Of a stretch of DNA of 64,000 nt, positions 1-7,684 are shown one piece after another; within the stretch, counting starts at the first letter, position 1, and the number at the start of each line of letters is the position of its first letter. Under the pieces are notes generated by a model that did not search any database, was not told the DNA's origin, and was given only the letters and a program-made list of their open reading frames with translations. The translations under genes and the position numbers were made by a program. Origin of the DNA: an uncultured Neglectibacter sp. (GTDB lineage: Bacteria; Bacillota; Clostridia; Oscillospirales; Acutalibacteraceae); assembly GCA_937958185.1 (NCBI GenBank), contig CALFFN010000022.1, positions 165,361 to 229,360 of the forward strand, read 5' to 3'.

Positions 1-236
1 GGCCAGTACCGCAAAATCTCCACGCCGTTGTACCACAGCGGCGTATAGCTGCTCCAGAGGTCTCCCCTGCGCAGCGCCTGATAGACCATATCTCCCCGAA
101 AAATGTGGTACATGGTATCGGAACCTGTGGGATATCCCCCATTCCGGCTGACCACCGCTACCACGGCAGTTGCCAGCCCCAGATACAACAGGGGGATCAG
201 GCAGTACAGCTGCCAACCCGTTCGCTTTTCCCTCAT
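1..236 (-). CDS. PTPS-related polytopic membrane protein (5' end only)
   Basis: Only the first 78 or so codons are inside the window; the gene continues past base 1. The ATG lies 1 nt after the TGA of the 6-PTPS-like gene, so it is the next cistron of the XrtG operon. The translation begins MREKRTGWQLYCLIPLLYLG, followed by one clear hydrophobic helix (about residues 9-28) and then an extracytoplasmic segment with SDTMYHIFRGD and LWYNGVEILRYWP. The acidic/His pattern soon after TM1 is typical of GT-C-like membrane proteins. Known XrtG loci carry a membrane protein annotated as '6-pyruvoyl-tetrahydropterin synthase-related', and this N-terminus fits that kind of protein. The family call is by context and pattern; the partial length limits certainty. 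Confidence 0.6.
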   Translation of the reverse strand, partial: MREKRTGWQLYCLIPLLYLGLATAVVAVVSRNGGYPTGSDTMYHIFRGDMVYQALRRGDLWSSYTPLWYNGVEILRYW

Positions 237-237
237 C

Positions 238-705
238 TCACCGCTCCTCGACAATTTCATCCAGCACTGCGTCCATCACGTCGGACAGAATGGAGGCTTC
301 CACATCTTCCGAACGCCTGGCATGCTCCTCGTCCCCGGTCAGGTTCAGAATATAGCTTCTGGTCGGCGTTTCGCTGCCTTCTATTCTTGTCAGTACGCCG
401 CCGATATCGTGAATGATACGATAGAACTCGTCGGAGAAGTAATCCACCATGTTTTCCAGCGTAGGCAAAATACCGTCAAAGGGCGGCTGCTCATTCAAAA
501 CGGTGTTCTGATACTGGCTCAGGTAGTCGGAAATCCCCTTTTCAAACACGTTAAATTCCACAAAGGACGTGCGCCCGAACTTGATAGTAAGGGCAAACTC
601 CCATGTATGGGAATGGGCTTCTCCCTTGCGGCCGTTCACAATGATATAGTGCCGGGCATTCAGATAAAATTTGATTTGATATTCCCTGTACAGCCGGATA
701 CTCAT
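238..705 (-). CDS. 6-pyruvoyl-tetrahydropterin synthase-related protein, exosortase G-associated
   Basis: A 155-residue protein resembling the 6-PTPS/QueD fold. A His in NARH (near residue 19) and the HSHTWEF motif (near residues 31-37) supply the three zinc ligands. SETPTRSY near residue 115 matches the family's conserved Glu-Thr-Pro-Thr segment. I do not see the usual catalytic Cys, so pterin synthesis or queuosine activity is doubtful. Established knowledge: XrtG loci of Firmicutes carry a dedicated 6-PTPS-related gene (TIGR03112-type) of unknown role. The ATG overlaps the stop of the upstream sensor gene (ATGA), and the stop is 1 nt from the next ATG, so translational coupling is likely. 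Probably cytosolic; no signal or TM segment. Confidence 0.8.
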   Translation of the reverse strand: MSIRLYREYQIKFYLNARHYIIVNGRKGEAHSHTWEFALTIKFGRTSFVEFNVFEKGISDYLSQYQNTVLNEQPPFDGILPTLENMVDYFSDEFYRIIHDIGGVLTRIEGSETPTRSYILNLTGDEEHARRSEDVEASILSDVMDAVLDEIVEER

Positions 706-1811
706 TCTTCGTCCCCCTGCAATTCCCCCATGATCTTCTGCGCAAACTCTTCCTCAGCCTTTTCCACCTGGCGGCGGTAGAGCACCTCTGTTCCCAACGG
801 CGTAAGTAACGGGGCGATATCGCGCTCCACAGCGGCTGGCTCCGCCTGAATGAACACCAGCACCAGAGCCCTGCCGCCCCATTCAAATTTCAGCACGCTT
901 TTGTCCATCAAATGCTGGGAAAGCAGCAGCACCGCGTCTTTCCCCTGGCTGTCGGGGAAGCCCAGCTTCACCACAGTAAAGGGGAACGCCTTGCGCTTTA
1001 TCAGCTTTTCCAGAAATCCAGGAAGGGCTTCCCGCTTCCACAGGTTGGTCCGGGCGTTGTGGATATCCTGATCGGACAGGCGCTCGTTCAGGGAGACAAG
1101 GCTTCTATTCAGCCTCTCCACCAGCTGCTTCTGGCTTTCCCGCTCCGCCATCAGCTTCTGGATAGAAAGCGCCATGCCCAGCGTCGTGATACAGAGCAGG
1201 ACCAGCAAAGCAGCCGCCGTAATACACAAGCCCACCTTTGCTTCCAGAAAGCTGTTGTTATCCAGCAGCACGCGGCAGTTGGTCAACAGGCAGATACGAT
1301 AAGCCTCGCCGCGGTACTGGAACGCCACGCCGGAAGCGATATATTCGCTCCCGTTTATTTCGATCTCCCCGTGGACGACCCGGTTGACCTGCAAAGACTG
1401 CAAAAAAGCCTGGGCGCTTTCCGACGAATAATAGGTCGCCGTTGTAAAGCCCTTGTACTTGTTGGTCTCCAATACGTCCTTGACGAACAGCATTGCCTGC
1501 TCCCTGGAGAATGTCCAGTATTTGTTGGAGGAAGCGTCCAGGCTGCTTAATATCCCGGTGATGATCTCCTCATCGCTGCGGTTTTCTTTCAGGTTGATCT
1601 GATCCAGCACCAGCTGCACGTAAGCGTCCTGCTGCGTGGCGCATACGTCCAGCACACCGCTTTCATAATGCTCCAGCTCTGCCCAGACGAGGGCTGCGGC
1701 AAAAACAGAAACCAAAACAGACAGCATCGCCGCAATCAACGCGACAGGCTTCCTGCGAACAGGCCGCTCCAGAGCTTTATGCGCAAGCTCCTGTTTTTCT
1801 TTCTGCTTCAT
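702..1811 (-). CDS. membrane sensor protein with extracytoplasmic domain and degenerate GGDEF-like C-terminus
   Basis: A 369-residue protein. A basic N-tail is followed by TM1 (about 23-45), an extracytoplasmic domain of about 150 residues (46-195, Cache-like in size and placement), TM2 (about 196-218), a coiled-coil/HAMP-like linker (about 218-255), and a C-terminal domain of about 90 residues. That domain has the spacing of a GGDEF cyclase (WKREALPGFLEKLI, then FTVVKLGF, then GGRALVLVF) but lacks the GGDEF signature and the DxxxN nucleotide motif. It should therefore not make cyclic di-GMP. Lying inside the XrtG operon with ATGA overlaps on both sides, it may sense the surface or regulate glycan assembly. 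That role is inference; the topology and degenerate motif are visible. Confidence 0.7.
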   Translation of the reverse strand: MKQKEKQELAHKALERPVRRKPVALIAAMLSVLVSVFAAALVWAELEHYESGVLDVCATQQDAYVQLVLDQINLKENRSDEEIITGILSSLDASSNKYWTFSREQAMLFVKDVLETNKYKGFTTATYYSSESAQAFLQSLQVNRVVHGEIEINGSEYIASGVAFQYRGEAYRICLLTNCRVLLDNNSFLEAKVGLCITAAALLVLLCITTLGMALSIQKLMAERESQKQLVERLNRSLVSLNERLSDQDIHNARTNLWKREALPGFLEKLIKRKAFPFTVVKLGFPDSQGKDAVLLLSQHLMDKSVLKFEWGGRALVLVFIQAEPAAVERDIAPLLTPLGTEVLYRRQVEKAEEEFAQKIMGELQGDEE

Positions 1812-4750
1812 TTTGCCGCCTCCTTTCCCGTACCGCCCTGCACCGGCTGCTGTACAAAAACGTTGGTATAATATTCCGAGGTCTTCAGCACCTCGCTGTT
1901 GAGCCAGTCAAAGCCTTTTTTCTCCGCCAGCGTCTTTTCCGTGGAGAACAGGTTCGTCCCCAGCCCAAGCCGGTTCCCTTCTATCTCAAAGCCCATGGCG
2001 GCAAGGGTTGTGGGAAACAGATCCATGGTGGTAAAGGTTCGATCCTTTACATCGGCTTCACAGGCGGTATCGCTGTTCAAAATGCAGTCGTACACCGTTC
2101 TGTCGTAATACTCCGCGCCGTCCACCAGATTGCCGTCCATTCGGGGGTGGTCGCCTACAATGACGATCACGCTGTCCCTGTAGAAGCTCTGGGTCCTGCA
2201 CCAATCCACAAAATCTGCCACCAGCCTGTCGGTGCAGCCTGCCACATTGGCGGTGACATTGGAATATTTGTCCTCGCACCAGTCGCAGAGATAGCCGTCC
2301 GGGGCGTGCAGGTCCACCGTCAGCAGGGTGAAATTGAAGGGCTCCCCGCCGCTTGCCAGATCGGTAAGCTCCTCTCTGGCAATATCGAACAGGACCTTGT
2401 CCTCGATACCCCAGCTGTGATAATAATTTTCGGGAACATACCCCTTTTCCCTGGCGGAAAACAAATCGAATATCTCATAGCTGCCATGCTCCCGGAAATA
2501 ATTGGAACGTCCGGCAAAAGCCCCCGGAGAACCGCAGATAAATTCTTGCGCGTACCCCTTTTCCTCCAGCACGTCTCCCAAAGTGACGATTCCCGGCAGA
2601 AAACTCTCATCGCTGCCATAGTTCCGTTCTGTACCCGGCAGCGCATAGGGCACGCCGCTGGTACTGGCAAACAGCGCCGCCATGGTCCAGTTCGTCCCCT
2701 GGGTGCAGTGGAAGCCGCCCAAGCCGGGAGTGTCCCCAAAGCTGAGGTTCTCCTGTGCCAGCGCCGTCAGCCTGGGAATGAAATTCTCCTGCTGGCGCCC
2801 GCCTGCCTCCACAGACGCATAGGTGGTTTCCAAGCTTTCCACGTAAATGGCGATCAGGTTCTTTGTCTTGCCGGAGGAGGTGATCGCCACGTTCCCGGGG
2901 GAAACATACTGTTCCTCGTAAAGCGTGGTCCTGCTGCCCTGCAATTCAAAATAGTCCAGCAATCCGTAAGACGCGTTGGCATAGACCACGCTCAAAAACA
3001 GCAGCGCCGCGGCGCTGTAAAGGATCACCGTGTGAAAGCTTCGGTATCCCTGACCGCGCCGGAACTTACGGGCAAAGAAGCGGTCCGTTATGCAGAAAGC
3101 GACCCAGCAGCCCAAGGCGACCGCCACGGGAAGCACCAGCCCGGTCAGGATCTCCGTGACCATTCCTGCGCCCGTGCCCTCCGTGCCGCCCTTGAGGGTG
3201 TTCCATATCTCGTTGATCTCCACGCCAAAGGTCTTTCGCGACCAATACACCGCCACGCACAGCAGCGCCGACAGCGTCCAGAGGACCCCCGTGCCGATAT
3301 ACCAGCCCACAGAGCAGGGCGCGCATTCCCGTTTCCCCGGCTCCTCCTTTGCAGGCTGCTCCGGCTCGTCATACTTCTCCGGCAGTTTTCGGTTTACCAG
3401 CCCGCGGAATTTTCCCAAGACCTCCAGCGGCTTCCTGCACAGCTTTTTGGCAGTGGCGCAGAAAGCCTCCCATTCCTCGGAAAATGTCCGCGTCCTCCAG
3501 GAACTGTCCGTGGAAATGCTGTTGATAATGCCTGCCATGCGGATAAAGAACACCAGAATGTTGAAAAAGGGCAGTAAAAAAATGCACCACCAGTGCTTTG
3601 CATAATACTTCCGCTCGGGGGCGCCCAGCTTCAGGAAAGCCAGCACGGAAAAGAAGTAGAAAAATCCGATCAGAATGTACAGCAGAAAAATTACGCCCAT
3701 GGCGTACAGAATGGTCTGCCCGGAATAATTCATGAACACCAGGCAGATCATGGCAAGATACCATATCATTCTGGGAAGCGCAAAGGTGTGGTCAAACAGC
3801 AGGGTCCTGACGTTTACGTCCTTTCCCAGCCTGGAGACCCGGAAGTTTTTGTTCAGGAACATCTGCGCCACTTCCAGGCTGCCCCTCTGCCACCGCTGCC
3901 GCTGAGTATACAGCTTATCCATGCTTTCGATAGGGTCGGTAAAATAAATGGCGTTTTCGCAGATCTCCACCCGCTCCCCCTGGCGGTAGCGCATCTGGAA
4001 GGTGATGTGGGTGTCCTCGCAGATGGTGTCGGTGTTGTACAGCCAGGAGTTCAGCACCGCAGACTTGCGGAACGCCGAAAACGCGCCTGACAGGGTATAA
4101 ACGGAATCCGTTTCCGAGGCGTAGCTGCGCCCCGCAAGGAACGCCTGAGCATACTCCATAAATTCCAGATTGCGGATCAGCCTCAAAAAGCCCAGCTTCC
4201 CCGCCCTGATTTTTTCCGGCTCGGTCAGGATCGCCCCCGTCATACAGTTCAGGTCGGGATTCGCTTCAAATTTGGCGACTAAATTGGCAAGGGCGTTTTT
4301 TTCCAAACGCCCGTCGCTGTCCAGATTGATGATGTACTTCCCGCTGCTGTTATAGAGCGCCAGATTCATAGCGCGGGACTTTCCCTGCTCGGCGTTGAGC
4401 CACTGCATTCTCAAATCGGGAAACGTCTTCTGGCAGTCGGCAAACACCGAAAAGCTGTTGTCACTGCCGCCGTTATTGACTAAAAACACCCGAATGCTCT
4501 CTGTGGAATAGGTGCTTTCCGCAATGGACTGGATACAGGAAAACAGCGTTTCCGCCGAGTTATACACCGGGATAATGACCGATATCTCCGGGTCAATGAC
4601 AGGACGCTCATAGGGCTTGCGGTTTTGAAAGCGGCGCTTTATCAGCAAACCGATGCTTCCCAGCGCCGGGATAATTTCCATAATGACTGAGACGATGATC
4701 CATGCGCCCCAGAAAATAAAAGAATTAAGGATTCTCTTTAGGATGGGCAT
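1808..4750 (-). CDS. processive GT2 glycosyltransferase fused to LtaS/OpgB-type phosphoglycerol transferase-like domain (XrtG system)
   Basis: About 980 residues, well over the roughly 440 expected for the exosortase G-associated glycosyltransferase (TIGR03111-type). The N-terminal GT2 part (about 45-300) has IPVYNSAETL, NLDSDG (DxD), CEDTH (the TED-like acceptor base) and QRQRW, the Q(x)xRW motif of processive synthases. TM helices occur at about 330-420. A second membrane block (about 490-600) precedes a sulfatase-fold domain (about 610-950) with IYVESLE, the HCTQGTNWTMA segment around the nucleophile Thr, LLTVDLHAPDGY and IVIVGDHPRMDG, resembling LTA synthase and especially E. coli OpgB/MdoB. 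I infer that it polymerises a glycan and decorates it with phosphoglycerol on the cell surface. Start: ATG 4750 has GGGAG 8 nt upstream; an in-frame TTG at 4765 is possible. It overlaps xrtG by 26 nt. Confidence 0.85.
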   Translation of the reverse strand: MPILKRILNSFIFWGAWIIVSVIMEIIPALGSIGLLIKRRFQNRKPYERPVIDPEISVIIPVYNSAETLFSCIQSIAESTYSTESIRVFLVNNGGSDNSFSVFADCQKTFPDLRMQWLNAEQGKSRAMNLALYNSSGKYIINLDSDGRLEKNALANLVAKFEANPDLNCMTGAILTEPEKIRAGKLGFLRLIRNLEFMEYAQAFLAGRSYASETDSVYTLSGAFSAFRKSAVLNSWLYNTDTICEDTHITFQMRYRQGERVEICENAIYFTDPIESMDKLYTQRQRWQRGSLEVAQMFLNKNFRVSRLGKDVNVRTLLFDHTFALPRMIWYLAMICLVFMNYSGQTILYAMGVIFLLYILIGFFYFFSVLAFLKLGAPERKYYAKHWWCIFLLPFFNILVFFIRMAGIINSISTDSSWRTRTFSEEWEAFCATAKKLCRKPLEVLGKFRGLVNRKLPEKYDEPEQPAKEEPGKRECAPCSVGWYIGTGVLWTLSALLCVAVYWSRKTFGVEINEIWNTLKGGTEGTGAGMVTEILTGLVLPVAVALGCWVAFCITDRFFARKFRRGQGYRSFHTVILYSAAALLFLSVVYANASYGLLDYFELQGSRTTLYEEQYVSPGNVAITSSGKTKNLIAIYVESLETTYASVEAGGRQQENFIPRLTALAQENLSFGDTPGLGGFHCTQGTNWTMAALFASTSGVPYALPGTERNYGSDESFLPGIVTLGDVLEEKGYAQEFICGSPGAFAGRSNYFREHGSYEIFDLFSAREKGYVPENYYHSWGIEDKVLFDIAREELTDLASGGEPFNFTLLTVDLHAPDGYLCDWCEDKYSNVTANVAGCTDRLVADFVDWCRTQSFYRDSVIVIVGDHPRMDGNLVDGAEYYDRTVYDCILNSDTACEADVKDRTFTTMDLFPTTLAAMGFEIEGNRLGLGTNLFSTEKTLAEKKGFDWLNSEVLKTSEYYTNVFVQQPVQGGTGKEAAK

Positions 4751-5330
4751 AGACAAAGCTCCCAACTTTCATTCTCACGACCTGCGGCTTGGTAAAAATG
4801 TAAAAATACAGATAGATGCTGAGAATATAGAATAATATCCTCCCTACGATGGCATGGACGACGTAATATGCCCCCGGTCCGAAAATGCACACGGCAAAAC
4901 AGATCACCAGAATGCGGAACGCATTGGCAAGCATGATATAGCAGAACCCGATGATCGCAAGCAGCAGCTTTTCCAGACTGCTGTACACGTTGAAAAAGCA
5001 CAGCAGGCTTTCAAAAGCGGCTATTTCGATAATGCCAGAGCACTCAAAGTCGATTTGCAGGGTGAGGGACTCCCCGTGGGTAGAGAGAAAAATGATGCCA
5101 TATTTGAAATATGCTGAGAATTGCCCTGTCAGTTTTCCAACCGCCCCTACCAAGGCGGAAACGACCTGCGCCAGGGGTTGGGTCGCTACCGGGCGGACAA
5201 CCACCATCAGCAGGATAAACAGCCCGGCGCTGCCTATCAGAAAGTGCCACGCGTGAAGCTCAGCCCTTTTCGTAACGGTCAGCAGCGCCAGCCAAATACC
5301 GATTGCAAGAAGATAAAAGAATACGCTCAT
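4725..5330 (-). CDS. xrtG: exosortase family protein XrtG
   Basis: About 201 residues with several TM helices, as expected of an exosortase, a membrane cysteine transpeptidase that cleaves a C-terminal sorting signal. The catalytic triad is visible: Cys in FECSG, Arg in ANAFRILVIC and His in YYVVHAIVG. Together with a Firmicu-CTERM protein, a GT2 enzyme and a 6-PTPS-related gene on the same strand, this matches the known XrtG module of Firmicutes (TIGR03110-type). The ATG forms an ATGA overlap with the stop of the CTERM protein, which decides the start over a longer in-frame reading beginning at 5444. The likely substrate is the protein encoded immediately upstream. Confidence 0.88.
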   Translation of the reverse strand: MSVFFYLLAIGIWLALLTVTKRAELHAWHFLIGSAGLFILLMVVVRPVATQPLAQVVSALVGAVGKLTGQFSAYFKYGIIFLSTHGESLTLQIDFECSGIIEIAAFESLLCFFNVYSSLEKLLLAIIGFCYIMLANAFRILVICFAVCIFGPGAYYVVHAIVGRILFYILSIYLYFYIFTKPQVVRMKVGSFVYAHPKENP

Positions 5331-7456
5331 GCTTCCGGCCTGTTCTTTTTCTGTCTGCGGAACAACGCCACGCCCAGCACAAAAACGATACACAGCAGCA
5401 CACCCAGCCATGCCCCGGTAGGCGTGCCGGAAATGGTGATCCATTTGTCTCCCAGTCTGCCAAACCGGGCGGCAATTGTCTTCAGCTCGCTGGAAGAAAG
5501 ACCAAGCCGCTTTGCGACCTTTTCCAGATCTATCACAAACTCGCCCTCGTCCATTGTGTCGGAGACGGTGATCATCATTTTTCCATAGGGCGCAAGCTGG
5601 TCATACCAGGGGTTGTCGGAATTGTTGATGTTTCCCAGGTCCTGGCTGTCCCGCTCGTCAACCATATAAAATTCATATGTACCGGCAGGCAGCCCTTCGG
5701 TGCTGGTGAGATAGTCGATGGAGCCGTCCGTCCCCACGGAAACAAGACGAACGTGCAGCTCCGTGCTTTCATTGACATTGAACCTGACGGTGAACGCCTT
5801 GCTCAGTTCGCCGCCCCCGTCCGCCAAATGCGTCTCCATGTTGGTTTTTACATGACCGTACAGAGAGGAGCCGCTGACATACAGCGCCCCGGTAGCGTCC
5901 GTGATGGTCTCTCCCGTGCCCGCCGTGTTGTACTCAATGGTGGTATGGGGATAGTACGTCCAGTCGCCGTACAGCCCGTCGTATGTGATTCCTTCAAAGG
6001 TGCCGCCGCTGCCCTGCCCGTTCAGGTTCGCCACGCCGGTAACGATGGGGTCATGCAGATACAGCCCAAAATCAAAGGTATTTTGATAAGCGGGCAGCGC
6101 GGAGGCGGGAATGGCAACCTCCCACTGAGTGCCCACATGCCTGCATGAAGCGTTTTCCGCAGGGCAGCTCACCGTGCCGTCCGGGTTCAGCTGCACCAGA
6201 AGCTCATAGCCCAGATCGGTTTTGATGAAATACTTGCCGTTGCCGTGGCTTCCCGCCGCGGAAGCATTGCCGTTTTGGGACTCTTCAAAGTACAGATAGA
6301 CCCAATCTCCATCAAACACAGCCGAAGCAGACTTCAAATTGCCCTTGGGATCGTTGCCGGGGTATTTTGTTACGGCGTCCCAGTCGGCAAAGCTTCCGTC
6401 GATGACGATACCGTTGTACACCGGCTCTTCCTCGCTGACAGGCACACCGTCCATCACCGCCATATCCGCGGCGGAAACATTGACGTTTTGGTAGCTGATG
6501 GCAAAATTCCCGTCAGTGAAATACCCTGCAGGGATACTCACCTCAACACAGACAGCGCCCTCGGTATCCCCTACCTGACCGCCGGTCTGCAGTTGTCCGC
6601 CCGCTTCGAGCAGCTGGTTCAAAGAAACGGGTTGGGTGACCCCGTTCTGCGTGATATTCAGCATGATCCAGCCTGCGTTCGGCAGGCTGTACTGGTTCGC
6701 CATACCCTCCAGGCAGAGGTACACATTTCCCTCAGTATCCACAGCCGTTTTCAGGGAGTCCACCCGAATCCCCTGGTCGCTGCCTCCGGGAAGAGTAAGG
6801 GCAGTCACATTTTTCCAATCGGAAGCGTCGCCGTCCACCACGATACGGCCGCCGGTATTCGGAGTCCGCCCTGCGGTGGGGTCCTCCGGCTTGCTTTCCG
6901 GGCTGGAGGACGGGTCCTGTTCTGTGCCGGAGCTTTCGGGCTGGCTTTCCACGCCGGACGCCTCCGGCTCACTTTCCACAGGCTCTTCCGGCAGACCCAG
7001 CTCCGCGGCAGAAATGGAAATGCCTAAAAATTCCAGGGAAAAGCTTTCAAAAGGCAGGGCGCTCAGCGGAACGCTGACCGTGCCCGTATATACTTCTCCC
7101 CAGTTTCCCTCCGCGGAATTGTCCCGCTCTATGCTTCCTGTGGAGCCGCTGACCGGGGTCCGGTTCTGTGTGAACTGAATGCTGTCACTGATAATCAGCT
7201 GATATGTCTCCGTGCTGCCGTCCGCAGCGCGCAGCACCACACTCAGATTGTCGGAATAATGCGTCCTGCCCTTCAAGGACAGATTCAGTGCGGAGCCGTC
7301 GCAGGAGGCCGAGAACTCTGAAACAGAATCGTTTCCCGTGCTGTATGCTGCGGCGGAAATCATAGGCAGCATGCCGAATAAGCTAATACAGAGGGACAGA
7401 ATCATCATGCCGGACAAAGCCCGACGAATCCACACTTTTTTTCCGCTTTTTTGCAT
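5327..7456 (-). CDS. Firmicu-CTERM surface protein with repeated CBM9-like domains, putative XrtG substrate
   Basis: 709 residues. The N-terminus is a signal peptide (basic start, hydrophobic stretch about 12-35, AAAYS-type cleavage region). A Ser/Pro/Glu-rich linker lies near residues 160-195. Three modules then each open with a DG...DW pattern (DGDASDW, DGSFADW, YDGLYGDW), as in CBM9-like/DOMON-like carbohydrate-binding domains. The C-terminus has the tripartite sorting layout of TIGR04145-type Firmicu-CTERM signals: GTPTGAW motif, hydrophobic helix, then RRQKKNRPEA. It is the first gene of the XrtG operon, with RBS GGGAGG 8 nt before the ATG. In the present DNA orientation no convincing promoter faces it; the nearby sigma-A promoter sits in an invertible segment and points the other way. 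Confidence 0.88.
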   Translation of the reverse strand: MQKSGKKVWIRRALSGMMILSLCISLFGMLPMISAAAYSTGNDSVSEFSASCDGSALNLSLKGRTHYSDNLSVVLRAADGSTETYQLIISDSIQFTQNRTPVSGSTGSIERDNSAEGNWGEVYTGTVSVPLSALPFESFSLEFLGISISAAELGLPEEPVESEPEASGVESQPESSGTEQDPSSSPESKPEDPTAGRTPNTGGRIVVDGDASDWKNVTALTLPGGSDQGIRVDSLKTAVDTEGNVYLCLEGMANQYSLPNAGWIMLNITQNGVTQPVSLNQLLEAGGQLQTGGQVGDTEGAVCVEVSIPAGYFTDGNFAISYQNVNVSAADMAVMDGVPVSEEEPVYNGIVIDGSFADWDAVTKYPGNDPKGNLKSASAVFDGDWVYLYFEESQNGNASAAGSHGNGKYFIKTDLGYELLVQLNPDGTVSCPAENASCRHVGTQWEVAIPASALPAYQNTFDFGLYLHDPIVTGVANLNGQGSGGTFEGITYDGLYGDWTYYPHTTIEYNTAGTGETITDATGALYVSGSSLYGHVKTNMETHLADGGGELSKAFTVRFNVNESTELHVRLVSVGTDGSIDYLTSTEGLPAGTYEFYMVDERDSQDLGNINNSDNPWYDQLAPYGKMMITVSDTMDEGEFVIDLEKVAKRLGLSSSELKTIAARFGRLGDKWITISGTPTGAWLGVLLCIVFVLGVALFRRQKKNRPEA

Positions 7457-7476
7457 AAAAACTCCCTCCCAAACGA

Positions 7477-7506
7477 ATTACAACATAATTTGCATTCTGT
7501 TGTAAT
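7477..7506. repeat. left inverted recombination site (12-6-12)
   Basis: Arm ATTACAACATAA, spacer TTTGCA, arm TTCTGTTGTAAT. The two arms are inverted copies matching at 11 of 12 positions, the layout of a dif-like tyrosine recombinase core site. Positions 7477-7504 match the complement of 7657-7684 at 25 of 28 bases, including 16 uninterrupted. Confidence 0.85.
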
Positions 7507-7612
7507 CGAAACGTATTTGGGGGGAAAATTCCTATCGCTTTCCTGGTTTAAGAAAAATGGCAGAACCCAAAAATTGCCTTGTTTGTAACAAGGGGAAATT
7601 CAAGAAATGTCT

Positions 7613-7640
7613 TGCAAAACCTATGTTCCTGTGCTATAAT
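7613..7640 (+). promoter_or_regulatory. sigma-A promoter inside the invertible segment, presently facing away from the XrtG operon
   Basis: TTGCAA (7613-7618), a 16-bp spacer and a perfect TATAAT (7635-7640) on the plus strand. As drawn it transcribes antisense into the 3' end of the recombinase gene. I see no comparable promoter on the minus strand of the segment, so this orientation should leave the operon OFF apart from read-through. Confidence 0.75.
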
Positions 7641-7654
7641 TTACCGTATGTAAT

Positions 7655-7684
7655 TGTACGACAAAATGCAAATTATGTTGCAAT
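7655..7684. repeat. right inverted recombination site (12-6-12)
   Basis: Plus-strand order is arm TGTACGACAAAA, spacer TGCAAA, arm TTATGTTGCAAT. The spacer is the exact complement of the left one, so recombination would invert rather than delete. The outer arm overlaps the last codons and stop of the recombinase gene. Confidence 0.82.

Larger units (their letters stand above)
7477..7684. mobile_element. invertible promoter segment (inverton) flanked by inverted tyrosine-recombinase sites
   Basis: Two inverted copies of a recombination site bound this segment. The spacer reads TTTGCA at 7489-7494 and its complement TGCAAA at 7667-7672. Crossover there would flip about 170 bp containing one strong promoter. 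The unit lies exactly between a tyrosine recombinase gene and the start of the XrtG operon. The recombinase stop codon (7673-7675) lies just outside the right spacer, so inversion leaves its protein unchanged. Flipped, the -10 box would sit at about 7521-7526 on the minus strand, giving a leader of about 58 nt to the ATG at 7456. The geometry is visible; switching itself is inference. Confidence 0.85.

Noticed and set aside
7573..7592. CTTGT/ACAAG hairpin within the invertible segment as a terminator
   Set aside because: Only a 5-bp stem and no T-run; too weak to call.
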